A stretch of 54,335 bases of DNA from positions 1 to 54,335 of the forward strand of contig JACPSW010000135.1 of the NCBI GenBank assembly GCA_016193045.1, given 5' to 3'. A model generated the notes under the pieces. The model made no database searches, was not told the origin of the DNA, and saw only the letters and a program-made list of their open reading frames with translations. Each line of letters opens with the position of its first letter. The first letter of the stretch is position 1. The DNA is from Candidatus Rokuibacteriota bacterium (GTDB taxonomy: Bacteria > Methylomirabilota > Methylomirabilia > Rokubacteriales > CSP1-6). Positions 6,205 to 13,963 of the stretch are shown here, one piece after another. Both the position numbers and the translations under genes were made by a program.

Positions 6205-7143
6205 TCAGCGCGGGGCGCCCCTGACGACGAACCCGGGGACGCCCTTGCCGCCGAGCTCCTGCTGGGCGGCCACCGCCTCCTTCCGATCGGCAAAGCCTCC
6301 CACCCTCACCAGGTGAAACGTCGCCTTCTCCCCCCCACCGCCGCCGACGCGTCGGATCTTCACGGTCATCCCGGCGCCGGCCAGCTCTTTGGACAGCGCC
6401 ACGGCATCCTTGAGCGGCAGCGGCGGCCGCACCACAGCGCCCCCCTTGACGGCGTCCACCCGCAGGCCCTTAGCCTTGACCTTGTCGTACACGTCCCGCT
6501 GCTTGGCCCCCGCCACGAAGATCTCGTTGCCGCCGCTTCCCCCGCCCGAGCCCCGCGTCACCGTCGCTTCCTGGACGGAGTACTTCTGATCCTTCAGCTG
6601 GGTCGCGAGGCGCGAGGCGTTCTTGGCGTCGCTGAAGGCGCCCACCTGAACCCAGTAAGTGCCCTTCGGCGGGGGGGCGGCAGGCTTGGCCACGGGCTCG
6701 GCGGGCTTCTCCGCAGGCTTCGCGGCCACCTGGGGCGCCGGCCTGGCGGGCGCCGCCGGCTTCTCGCCGACCCTGGGCGCCGGAGCCGCCGGCGCGACGG
6801 GCACCGCGGGCTTGGCCGGCTCAGCGGGCTTCTGGGCGACTTTGGGCGGCGGCGCGGGGGCCACAGGCGCGGGCGGAGCGACGGCCGGGGGCGCCGGAGG
6901 CGCGGGCGGAGCCACAGGCGTGGCCACCGGGGCCTGAGGAGGCTTGCCGACAGTGACGGGGGGCTTCGAGGGCGCCGCCCACCACTCCTGGGCATAGGGG
7001 AGTGCGAGGACGCCCACTACGGCGAGGATGAGGACCGCGAGCGCTGCGCGAAACCAGGGGTTCGCGAAGATGCTCCGCGTCTCTTCCTCTTCTTCCTCGT
7101 ACTCCTCTTCTTCGTCTTCGTAGTCGTCGCGCTCAGGGCTCAT
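6205..7143 (-). CDS. SPOR-domain inner-membrane protein, FtsN-like layout
   Basis: A 312-aa protein. Residues 1-24 are almost entirely Asp/Glu, residues 31-50 form one membrane helix (AALAVLILAVVGVLALPY), and a long Pro/Ala/Lys linker of about 100 residues would span the periplasm. The first SPOR repeat begins TYWVQVGAFSDAKNASRLA and continues past a Gly/Ser loop. A second half-repeat, FHLVRVGGFADRKEAVAAQQ, ends the protein. SPOR domains bind denuded septal peptidoglycan, so a role in division or envelope remodelling is likely. It has its own promoter-like sequence and is followed by cutA after 64 nt. Confidence 0.85.
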   Translation of the reverse strand: MSPERDDYEDEEEEYEEEEEETRSIFANPWFRAALAVLILAVVGVLALPYAQEWWAAPSKPPVTVGKPPQAPVATPVAPPAPPAPPAVAPPAPVAPAPPPKVAQKPAEPAKPAVPVAPAAPAPRVGEKPAAPARPAPQVAAKPAEKPAEPVAKPAAPPPKGTYWVQVGAFSDAKNASRLATQLKDQKYSVQEATVTRGSGGGSGGNEIFVAGAKQRDVYDKVKAKGLRVDAVKGGAVVRPPLPLKDAVALSKELAGAGMTVKIRRVGGGGGEKATFHLVRVGGFADRKEAVAAQQELGGKGVPGFVVRGAPR

Positions 7144-7177
7144 CTGGCCACCCTCGGGCGGAGGTTAGACGGCGTTC

Positions 7178-7205
7178 ATATTACCATGGACGCAAACCGT
7201 GACAA
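7178..7205 (-). promoter_or_regulatory. Candidate sigma-70 promoter for the SPOR gene
   Basis: On the minus strand, TTGTCA (7200-7205) and TAATAT (7178-7183) are separated by 16 nt, with a TGG extended -10 element. The region is AT-rich against a GC-rich background. The predicted leader is about 28 nt. It lies between the DUF3047 gene and the SPOR gene. Confidence 0.45.
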
Positions 7206-7232
7206 ACGGATTTCGCTTTGGGTTCTGATGAG

Positions 7233-8273
7233 TTAGCGCGACCCCGAAGGGGCGGCGCTTGAGGCTGGGGGCGTCGCCCGACGAAACGCGAGGTCGTCCA
7301 CGAACGCCTCGGCCTCGCTTCGCGTGTCGTTGGAGTCGATCATGATCGCGATCTGGCCGACCCGCGGGGGCTCCTTCCCGAAGAGCTCGACGTAATCCTG
7401 ATGGACGTTCCGCTCTTCGCGGACCCACTGGCCGAGCCGCGCGCTTCCGCTCTGGAGGACCACCAGCTTCACGTTGGTGGACTGGGAGCTCGCCACGCGG
7501 AGCCCCGGCGGCGCCCGGCTGTCCCAGATGTAGCCGACGACGTCGCTGTTGATGCGGGGGAACGGCCAGCGGGGGAAGATCACGTACACCTGTCCCGCCT
7601 GGTCGTCGGTGGTCCGCTCCCGGATATCGGCCCCGGCCGGCAGCTTCGTGACCTTCCACGACCACGTCAGCAACGGGAAGTCTTTCACGTCCAGGATCAC
7701 GTCGCGGTAGAGGGCGTACGAGCTCCGCTCGCTCGCCAGGCGGAAGACGACCCGGTCCTCGTCCAACACCACTTCCACGTGGGCCCGGCCCGCAAACTCC
7801 TTGAGCTCCCAGGCGAGCGGCACCCCCGCGAACGGGAGCCGGGCCGGGATCTCGTCCACGATCTTCACCGCCACCTGCTCGCCCGGTCCCCCGCGGGGGA
7901 CCTTCGCCACCATCAGGCTCGACCGAGTGGAGGGGGGCGGGATCTTCTGCTTCGGCCCGGCGGGCGGCGCGGCCGCGCCCCGGCTCGGCTCGGACGGAAT
8001 CGGCATGGCGTAGCCCGGCGGCCGTGGGCTCGCGGGCGCCGGTTGGGTCGGTCGGGGCGGAACCGCCGGCGGAGGCGCGGGGACCGGACGGAGGGCCGCG
8101 AGCGGAGGCGCGGGCGCAGGGACCTCCGGCGCGCCGGGCGCCCCGCCGACGAGCCGGCTGTAGTAGGCGCGGTGGCGGGGGCTGGCGACAAGGAGCGCCG
8201 CGATCGCCACCGCCACCCCCGCGACGAGAGCGAGACCGACCCGCGAACTCCGGCGGCGACGGCGCCGCTTCAC
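7233..8273 (-). CDS. DUF3047 domain membrane-anchored protein
   Basis: 346 aa from a GTG that overlaps the der stop (GTGA). Residues 1-10 are basic, 11-30 form a membrane anchor, and about 45-125 are a Pro/Ala-rich linker. The rest is the DUF3047 domain: LLTWSWKVTKLPAGADIRE, then TDDQAGQVYVIFPR and a GQIAIMIDSNDTRSEAEAF end that is well conserved in the family. The fold suggests an extracytoplasmic carbohydrate-binding-like beta sandwich, but no function is known to me. The frame runs upstream to 9458 only as a shadow inside der. The gene is translationally coupled to der. Confidence 0.82.
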   Translation of the reverse strand: MKRRRRRRSSRVGLALVAGVAVAIAALLVASPRHRAYYSRLVGGAPGAPEVPAPAPPLAALRPVPAPPPAVPPRPTQPAPASPRPPGYAMPIPSEPSRGAAAPPAGPKQKIPPPSTRSSLMVAKVPRGGPGEQVAVKIVDEIPARLPFAGVPLAWELKEFAGRAHVEVVLDEDRVVFRLASERSSYALYRDVILDVKDFPLLTWSWKVTKLPAGADIRERTTDDQAGQVYVIFPRWPFPRINSDVVGYIWDSRAPPGLRVASSQSTNVKLVVLQSGSARLGQWVREERNVHQDYVELFGKEPPRVGQIAIMIDSNDTRSEAEAFVDDLAFRRATPPASSAAPSGSR

Positions 8274-9607
8274 GGGCGCCTCCGTCGCTTCCGCACGGGG
8301 GCGCGGCGAAAGAGCAGACGCACGGGGGAGCCGGCGAACCCGAAGGCCTGGCGCACGGAACTGACGAGGTACCGCTCGTAAGAGAAGTGGATCTTGTCGG
8401 GCTGGTTGACGCGGATCGCGAACGTCGGCGGCCCCACCCCCACCTGGAGAGCCGAATGGAAGGTCAGCGGAACGCCCCGAATGCTGATCGGGCGCCGCTC
8501 CATCGCCGCCCCCAGCGTCTTGGTGACGAGCCCCGGCGGGATCCGCTTCACCGCCTCCTCGCCGACCTGCTCCACGAGGTCGAGCAGCTCCTCGAGCCCC
8601 AGGCGCGTCACCGCGGAGGTGAAGGCCACCGGGGCGTACTCGATGAACGGGAGCCGGTCGTGAATCTGCGCCACCACCTCGGCGCGGCGCACCATCCCGC
8701 GGGGGACGAGATCCCACTTGTTCACCGCGATGACGATGGCGCGCCCCGCCTCGTGGGCGTAGCCGGCGATGTGGGCATCCTGGGCGGTCACCCCTTCGGA
8801 GGCGTCCAGGAGCACGATCGCCACCTGGCAGCGCTCGAGGCTCTTGAGCGCCATGACCACCGCGAGCTTCTCGAGCGGCGTCGTGACCTTCCCCTTGCGC
8901 CGGATTCCGGCCGTGTCGATCAGCACGTAGTCGCGCCCGCGGAAGGAGAAGGGCGTGTCCACGGCGTCGCGGGTCGTCCCCGGGGCCTCGTGGACCAGGA
9001 CGCGCTCCGACCCGAGGAGCGCGTTGACGAGAGAGGATTTTCCGACATTGGGGCGCCCGACGACCGCGACTCTCAGGCCCTCCCCTCCCGGCGCGGGAGC
9101 GGGCGCCGCGCCCGGGGCCGCCTGGCTCAGCGCCTCGAGCAGCTCGGCCACGCCCCTGCCGTGGTCGGCGGACACGGCGAACACGCGCGGAAACCCCAAC
9201 CGGTACACCTCCCCCAGCAGGGCTTCCTGCGCCGGCCCCTCCGCCTTGTTGGCGGCGACGAAGACCGGCCGGCCGCTCTTCCTGAGGATTCCGGCGATCT
9301 CTTCCTCGAGCGGCGTCACCCCGGCCCGGCAGTCCACCACGAAGAGGACGAGGTCTGACTCCTGGATCGCGGCCTTGACATGGCGACTGACCGCTTGCAC
9401 GAGATCCTCTTCGGCGGAGGGGTCGAACCCGCCGGTGTCCACCACGGTCGCCTCCCACCCGGCGAAGCTGACGCGGCCGTAGAGACGGTCGCGGGTGACT
9501 CCGGGCACGTCACGGACCAGCGCCCGGCGCCCCCCTACCAGCCGGTTGAACAGGGTGGACTTGCCCACGTTGGGCCGCCCGACGATCGCGACGACCGGCT
9601 TCTGCAT
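8270..9607 (-). CDS. der: Ribosome-associated GTPase Der (EngA)
   Basis: A 445-aa essential GTPase for 50S subunit assembly. It has two tandem G domains: the first with GRPNVGKST (10-18), VDTGGF and ANKAEG; the second with GRPNVGKSS, DTAGIR and NKWD. A KH-like C-terminal domain follows (about 350-445), with PLTFHSALQ and a basic tail. The length matches the family. It starts one base into the stop of the DUF512 gene (TGATG) and ends with a GTGA overlap to the DUF3047 gene. Confidence 0.97.
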   Translation of the reverse strand: MQKPVVAIVGRPNVGKSTLFNRLVGGRRALVRDVPGVTRDRLYGRVSFAGWEATVVDTGGFDPSAEEDLVQAVSRHVKAAIQESDLVLFVVDCRAGVTPLEEEIAGILRKSGRPVFVAANKAEGPAQEALLGEVYRLGFPRVFAVSADHGRGVAELLEALSQAAPGAAPAPAPGGEGLRVAVVGRPNVGKSSLVNALLGSERVLVHEAPGTTRDAVDTPFSFRGRDYVLIDTAGIRRKGKVTTPLEKLAVVMALKSLERCQVAIVLLDASEGVTAQDAHIAGYAHEAGRAIVIAVNKWDLVPRGMVRRAEVVAQIHDRLPFIEYAPVAFTSAVTRLGLEELLDLVEQVGEEAVKRIPPGLVTKTLGAAMERRPISIRGVPLTFHSALQVGVGPPTFAIRVNQPDKIHFSYERYLVSSVRQAFGFAGSPVRLLFRRAPVRKRRRRP

Positions 9608-10941
9608 CAGCGGCGGGGGATCGTGCCGACCAGCACTTTCACGAACGCCAAGGGAGCCGGCTCCACCGCCACCACCGGAACCCCGAGCTGGGCTTCCAGG
9701 TCGGCTGGGGTGAGGTCGTCGAGGAAGACGCCGGCGGCGTCCCTGAGCGCCACGGCGGGAATGAGGACGAGGTCCCCGAGCGGCACACGGGAGAGCTGCT
9801 TCAGGATGTCCTGCCCGGTCAAGAGACCGGCGACGCCGATGTTGCCACCGAAGAACTCGTTGGCGATGGGGCGCACGGTGACACGGAGCCCCTCAACCGT
9901 CACCTTCTCCAGCAGCGCGGTCAGGCGCGGGGCGAACATCTCTCCGCTGACGACGCTCACGGCGCGGGCGGGGTCCACCGCCGCCGGCAGCGGGCGGAGG
10001 GCACGGAGGAACGCGTCGCTGAAGCGACGCACGAGCCCCACCCCGTCCTCGACGAGCGGATATCCCTCGTAGTCGCCGGCCCCCGGGGGCTCGAGCCCCG
10101 CCGCGAGATAGAGCTCGTCAGCGGCGAACACGAAGCGCGTGCCCAGCCGCGGCTGGAACCGGCGCTGCCATCCCTCCACCGTTCTCACGACCTGACGGGC
10201 CTCCTCCGGCGTGTGGATGCGGAGCCGGGGCAGGCGCTCGCGATGGGCCGTGAGCCCCACGGGCACCACCGCGACGGTCGCCACGCCGGGATGGAGCTCG
10301 CCGAGCTCCCTCACGCTCCGCTCGAGGTGCGCCCCGTCGTTGAGATCCGGGCAGAGGACGATCTGGCAGTGCAGCCGGATCCCGGCCCGGGCCAGCCTCC
10401 TCATGCGCGGGAGGAGATCGCCCTTGATGCGGGGCGAGCCCAGGAGGGCGTGGCGGAGCTCCGGGTCGGTCGAGTGGACCGACACGTAGAGCGGAGACAG
10501 GCGCTGGCGCTCGATGCGCCGCAGCTCCTCCTCGGGCAGATCGGTGAGCGTGATGTAGTTGCCGTGAAGGAATGACAACCGGTAGTCGTCGTCCTTGACG
10601 TAGAGACTCCGGCGCATCCCCTTCGGGAGCTGGTGGATGAAGCAGAAGACGCACTTGTTGGCGCAGGTGGAAATCTCGGCGGGACGGGGCGGCAGGAGCT
10701 CCACACCCAGCTCGCGTCCCGCCCGGCGGTGGATGGTGAGCGCTGCCGCGCATCCCTCACGCTCGAGTTCCAGGCGCAGGGTTTCCTCCCCCGCCTGGAA
10801 GTGGAAGTCGATGCTGTCCCGGAGGGGCACGCCGTTGATGGCGACGAGCCGGTCGCCGGCCAGGAGCCCGGCGGAGGCGGCGGGGCTCCTCCGCCGCACC
10901 CGCGCGACGATCACGCCGTCAGCGGACGAGGGGGGGCTCAT
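9607..10941 (-). CDS. DUF512 protein: PDZ plus radical-SAM-like Fe-S protein
   Basis: 444 aa. Residues 8-45 form a PDZ-like segment (SPAASAGLLAGDRLVAINGVPL). Cys93, Cys97 and Cys100 give a CxxxCxxC cluster motif (TCANKCVFCFIHQLPKGMR), as in radical SAM enzymes, and the barrel continues with KDDDYRLSFLHGNYITLTDL. The DUF512 domain occupies about 230-435. The family's reaction is unknown to me; its gene is often next to der in other phyla, as here with a 1-nt overlap. Its start lies 23 nt inside the end of pgsA. Confidence 0.88.
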   Translation of the reverse strand: MSPPSSADGVIVARVRRRSPAASAGLLAGDRLVAINGVPLRDSIDFHFQAGEETLRLELEREGCAAALTIHRRAGRELGVELLPPRPAEISTCANKCVFCFIHQLPKGMRRSLYVKDDDYRLSFLHGNYITLTDLPEEELRRIERQRLSPLYVSVHSTDPELRHALLGSPRIKGDLLPRMRRLARAGIRLHCQIVLCPDLNDGAHLERSVRELGELHPGVATVAVVPVGLTAHRERLPRLRIHTPEEARQVVRTVEGWQRRFQPRLGTRFVFAADELYLAAGLEPPGAGDYEGYPLVEDGVGLVRRFSDAFLRALRPLPAAVDPARAVSVVSGEMFAPRLTALLEKVTVEGLRVTVRPIANEFFGGNIGVAGLLTGQDILKQLSRVPLGDLVLIPAVALRDAAGVFLDDLTPADLEAQLGVPVVAVEPAPLAFVKVLVGTIPRR

Positions 10942-11485
10942 GGGGCTCCCGGGGACCGGGCGGATTGAGCAGCCGGGTTCCCTGGTAGAGGTACTGGATC
11001 CCCGACGCCGTGGTAAAGGCCGCGGTGATCCAGAAGAAGGGCTTGGCCGCCGCCGGCAGCTCGAAGATGTAGACCATCACCATGGCGGCGAGCACCGTCA
11101 GCATCTGGAAGAACGTCGAGGCCTTGCCGAGCCACGTCGGGGACGGGTGGATCGTCCCTCCCGACATGTGGATCAGCACCGCCCCCAGCATCAGCACGAG
11201 GTCCCGGCTGATGACCACGGCGGTGATCCAGAACGGAATGGCCTTGAGGTAGGTCAGCGTGATGAAGGAGGCCGTCAGGAGGAGCTTGTCGGCCATCGGG
11301 TCCAGGAACGCGCCGAGGCGGGTCTGGTCTCCCCGGTGGCGGGCGAAGTAGCCGTCCAGGGTGTCGGTGAGGCTGGCCAGCAGGAAGACGACGAGCGCCG
11401 TCGTCGGACGCCGGTACACCAGGAGCGTCACGAACACGGGGATCAGGATGATCCGGACGACCGTCAGCCCGTTGGCGAGTCCCAC
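10919..11485 (-). CDS. pgsA: CDP-diacylglycerol-glycerol-3-phosphate phosphatidyltransferase
   Basis: A 188-aa multi-pass membrane enzyme of acidic phospholipid synthesis. It carries the complete CDP-alcohol motif DxxDGxxAR-x8-GxxxDxxxD: Asp41, Asp44, Gly45, Arg49, Gly58, Asp62 and Asp66. Four to five hydrophobic helices are visible. The start is a GTG at 11485 with GAGG upstream. The substrate is inferred from family and length; other CDP-alcohol transferases share the motif. A promoter-like extended -10 lies just upstream, after the hflX inverted repeat. Confidence 0.88.
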   Translation of the reverse strand: MGLANGLTVVRIILIPVFVTLLVYRRPTTALVVFLLASLTDTLDGYFARHRGDQTRLGAFLDPMADKLLLTASFITLTYLKAIPFWITAVVISRDLVLMLGAVLIHMSGGTIHPSPTWLGKASTFFQMLTVLAAMVMVYIFELPAAAKPFFWITAAFTTASGIQYLYQGTRLLNPPGPREPHEPPLVR

Positions 11486-11503
11486 CGAGTACCTCGGACT
11501 TCC

Positions 11504-11512
11504 ATTCTAGCA
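11504..11512 (-). promoter_or_regulatory. Candidate extended -10 promoter for pgsA-DUF512-der
   Basis: TGC-TAGAAT on the minus strand fits an extended -10 box (TGnTATAAT, one mismatch); no clear -35 is visible. The implied leader before the pgsA GTG is about 11 nt. Confidence 0.35.
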
Positions 11513-11542
11513 TCGTTCCCCCGCACCCCGCGCTACCCGACG

Positions 11543-11615
11543 CCCCTCACCTCTTCTCCTCTCCCCCCTCACCCTACCCTCTCCCCCTCGGGGGAGAGAG
11601 GATGAAGGTGAGGGG
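11543..11615. repeat. Inverted repeat after hflX, terminator-like or REP-like
   Basis: An inner stem of nine pairs (CTCTCCCCC / GGGGGAGAG, loop TC, 11579-11598) is flanked by CCCCTCACC (11565-11573) and AGGTGAGGGG (11606-11615). A second copy of CCCCTCACCT starts at 11543. It begins one base beyond the hflX stop. It has no U-tract, so it may block exonucleases or be a dispersed palindrome rather than a classic terminator. Confidence 0.6.
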
Positions 11616-11616
11616 A

Positions 11617-12885
11617 TCAGCCGCGCTTCACCTGATATGCGGCCATCTGGCCGAGGAGCGGGCGTGGCAGCGCCACGTCGAGCAGCACGCCGGCCTCGCC
11701 GTCCTCCCGCCGGAAGACCCGGCCCCGCCGGTAGCAGAGGGCCAGCGCCGGGCCATCGGCGTAGGGAATGCGGAGGGTCACCTGGCCGACCTGGGGGCGG
11801 AGCGCCCCCTCGAGGGCGGCGAGCAGTCCACGGAGCCCCGCTCCCGTGAGGGCGGACACCGGGATCCCCTCCGATTCCTGGCTCAGTCGCTCGAGGTCGC
11901 GCGGTTCCTCCACGCGGTCAACCTTGTTCAGCGCCAGGACCACGGGGCGGTCGCCGAGATCCAGATCGGAGAGGAGTCGTTCCACCGCCCGCATCTGCTC
12001 CCCCGCCCCCGGATGGCTGGCGTCCAGCACGTGCAGCAGCACATCGGCGTCGTAGAGCTCCTCCAGCGTCGCCCGGAACGCGGCGATCAGCTCGGGGGGA
12101 AGCTTCCTGATGAAGCCGACCGTGTCCGTCAGGATGAAGGGCTGGCGGTTCGGCAGGGCCACCAGGCGGGCGGCGGGATCCAGGGTGACGAAGAGCTGGT
12201 CCGCCACCCTGAACTCGGACCCGGCCAGACGATTCAGGAGCGTCGTTTTTCCCGCGTTGGTGTAGCCCACCAGCGCCACCACCGGCCATCCCGACGCGCG
12301 GCGGCGGTCGCGGAGGAGGCGGCGGTGACGCTGGACGCGCTTGAGCTCGCCCTGGAGCTGGAGGATGCGGCGCCGGATGATGCGCCGGTCGGACTCGAGC
12401 TGCGTCTCGCCGGGTCCCCGGGTGCCGATGCCGCCTCCGAGCCGCTCCAGGTGCGCCCACCGCCTCACGAGCCGCGGAAGCAGGTACGTGAGCTGGGCCA
12501 GCTCGACCTGGAGCTTGCCCTCGCTGGTCCGCGCCCGCTGGGCGAAGATGTCGAGGATCAGCGCGCGCCGGTCGATCACCTTGAGCCCCAGCGCCTTCGA
12601 GAGGTCGCGCTCCTGGGACGGGGTGAGGTTGTCGTCGGCGATGACGACGTCGGCGCCCTGCTCGCGTGCGAGGGCGCGGAGCTCCTCCACCTTGCCCGTG
12701 CCGAGGTAGAGTCGCGAGGAGTGGGAGGAGCCGTCCTGGCTGAGGACCCCCGCGACCACGGCCCCGGCCGACGCGGTCAGCCGCGCCAGCTCGGCCAGCG
12801 ATTCCTGGATCTCCCCCCGCGTCTGCTTGGGAAGGCGGCGGGCGACGAGGAGGGCGCGCTCGGGATTGCCGTTGGTGTCGAACAT
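11617..12885 (-). CDS. hflX: GTPase HflX
   Basis: A 422-aa ribosome-associated, translation-stress GTPase. The N-terminal HflX domain (about 1-180) has the glycine-rich block LERLGGGIGTRGPGETQLE. The G domain has GYTNAGKTTLLNRL, LTDTVGFIRKLP and LALNKVDRV. I chose the ATG at 12885 (MFDTNGNPERALLVA); a TTG at 12906, overlapping the miaA stop, is also possible. The miaA-hflX order matches E. coli mutL-miaA-hfq-hflX, but no hfq fits between them here. Confidence 0.93.
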   Translation of the reverse strand: MFDTNGNPERALLVARRLPKQTRGEIQESLAELARLTASAGAVVAGVLSQDGSSHSSRLYLGTGKVEELRALAREQGADVVIADDNLTPSQERDLSKALGLKVIDRRALILDIFAQRARTSEGKLQVELAQLTYLLPRLVRRWAHLERLGGGIGTRGPGETQLESDRRIIRRRILQLQGELKRVQRHRRLLRDRRRASGWPVVALVGYTNAGKTTLLNRLAGSEFRVADQLFVTLDPAARLVALPNRQPFILTDTVGFIRKLPPELIAAFRATLEELYDADVLLHVLDASHPGAGEQMRAVERLLSDLDLGDRPVVLALNKVDRVEEPRDLERLSQESEGIPVSALTGAGLRGLLAALEGALRPQVGQVTLRIPYADGPALALCYRRGRVFRREDGEAGVLLDVALPRPLLGQMAAYQVKRG

Positions 12886-12902
12886 CCGACCCGCTGGCCC
12901 TT

Positions 12903-13826
12903 TCAAGGAAGCAGCCCTTCCTCGAGTATCCACTTCTCCACCTGCGCGGCCGCGCCTTCGAGGCCCCCGGCCGCCTCCACGTCCACCCAGCGGATCCCCG
13001 GCTCGCGGGCGAACCAGGTCCACTGGCGCTTGGCGTACTGCCGGGTGTCGCGCTTCATCGTGCGGATGGCTTCAGACTCCGACCAGGCGCCCCGCAACAC
13101 CCGCACGAAGTGCCGGTAGCCGATCCCCTGCATGGCCGGCAGCGCCGGGCCGTAGCCGGCATCAAGAAGGCCGCGCGTCTCCTCCTTGAGCCCGCGGACC
13201 ACCATCCGATCCACCCGCGCGTCGAGCGCGGCGTAGAGGGAAGCGCGCGGGCGTGTGAGCCCGACCACGAGCGTCGTCCATTCCGGGCGGCTCTGGCGCC
13301 AGTGGGTCGGCGTCCCCAGGGGCAACCCCGTCAGGCGATAGATCTCGAGGGCGCGGATGATCCTGACGCGATCGCGGGGATGGATGCGGCGGGCCGCCTC
13401 GGCGTCGACGGCGCCCAGGCGCGTGTGGAGCGCCTCGACTCCCTCGCGCTCCAGGAACGCCTTCAGCTCGCGCCTCACCTCGGGATCGGCGGGCGGCGCC
13501 GGCAGGAGCCCGCGCAGCAGCACCCGGACGTAGAGCCCCGTGCCGCCGACGACCAAGGGAAGCTTCCCGCGCTCGAGAATCGCCGAGATGGCCTCCCGGG
13601 CCTCGGCCCTGAAGCGGGCGGCGTGGTAGCGTTCCTCCGGATCGACCACGTCCACCAGGTGATGAGGCGCGGCCGCTCGCTCCGCCCCCGTGGGTTTCGC
13701 CGTGCCGACGTCCATCCCCCGGTAGACCTGGCGCGAATCGGCGCTGACGACTTCGACCCGGAGACGCGAGGCCAGGCGAACGGCCACCTCGGTCTTGCCC
13801 ACCCCGGTCGGCCCGGTGATCACCAC
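12903..13826 (-). CDS. miaA: tRNA dimethylallyltransferase
   Basis: A 307-aa enzyme that adds a dimethylallyl group to A37 of tRNAs reading U-starting codons. The P-loop GPTGVGKTE lies within the first 15 residues, followed by SADSRQVYRGMDVGTAKP (substrate and tRNA contacts) and GGTGLYVRVLLRG. I chose the GTG at 13826 because it gives the usual MiaA length and N-terminus. An ATG at 13940 would add a 38-residue extension whose middle is the translated repeat element at 13842-13914 and resembles no MiaA protein. Either start may be used. hflX follows after 17 nt. Confidence 0.9.
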   Translation of the reverse strand: MVITGPTGVGKTEVAVRLASRLRVEVVSADSRQVYRGMDVGTAKPTGAERAAAPHHLVDVVDPEERYHAARFRAEAREAISAILERGKLPLVVGGTGLYVRVLLRGLLPAPPADPEVRRELKAFLEREGVEALHTRLGAVDAEAARRIHPRDRVRIIRALEIYRLTGLPLGTPTHWRQSRPEWTTLVVGLTRPRASLYAALDARVDRMVVRGLKEETRGLLDAGYGPALPAMQGIGYRHFVRVLRGAWSESEAIRTMKRDTRQYAKRQWTWFAREPGIRWVDVEAAGGLEGAAAQVEKWILEEGLLP

Positions 13827-13841
13827 GAGCGGTGGAGGAAA

Positions 13842-13914
13842 CTCGGAGGGGGGCTCCGCCCCCCTTCCGATGCCTCCCCCCAGGGGTTGCGCGGGCAAAG
13901 CCCGCGCTCGAACA
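13842..13914 (-). repeat. Two-hairpin dispersed element, copy A (upstream of miaA)
   Basis: 73 bp, near-identical to copies at 23297 and 38133. Read on the minus strand it contains hairpin I, an 8-bp stem GCGCGGGC/GCCCGCGC with a TTT loop, a G-rich linker, and hairpin II, TCGGA-A-GGGGGGC / GCCCCCC-TCCGA with a GGA loop (12 bp, one bulged A). It ends 15 nt before the GTG chosen for miaA and carries no gene. Confidence 0.85.
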
Positions 13915-13963
13915 TGCTCGGGATCGGTCGAGTGGTTCATACCCTGATCATACCGCTGCAGGT

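Noticed and set aside
7233..9458. 741-codon minus-strand frame suggesting a giant DUF3047 protein
   Set aside because: The N-terminal 395 codons lie inside der in another frame; only the part after the GTG at 8273 is protein-like.
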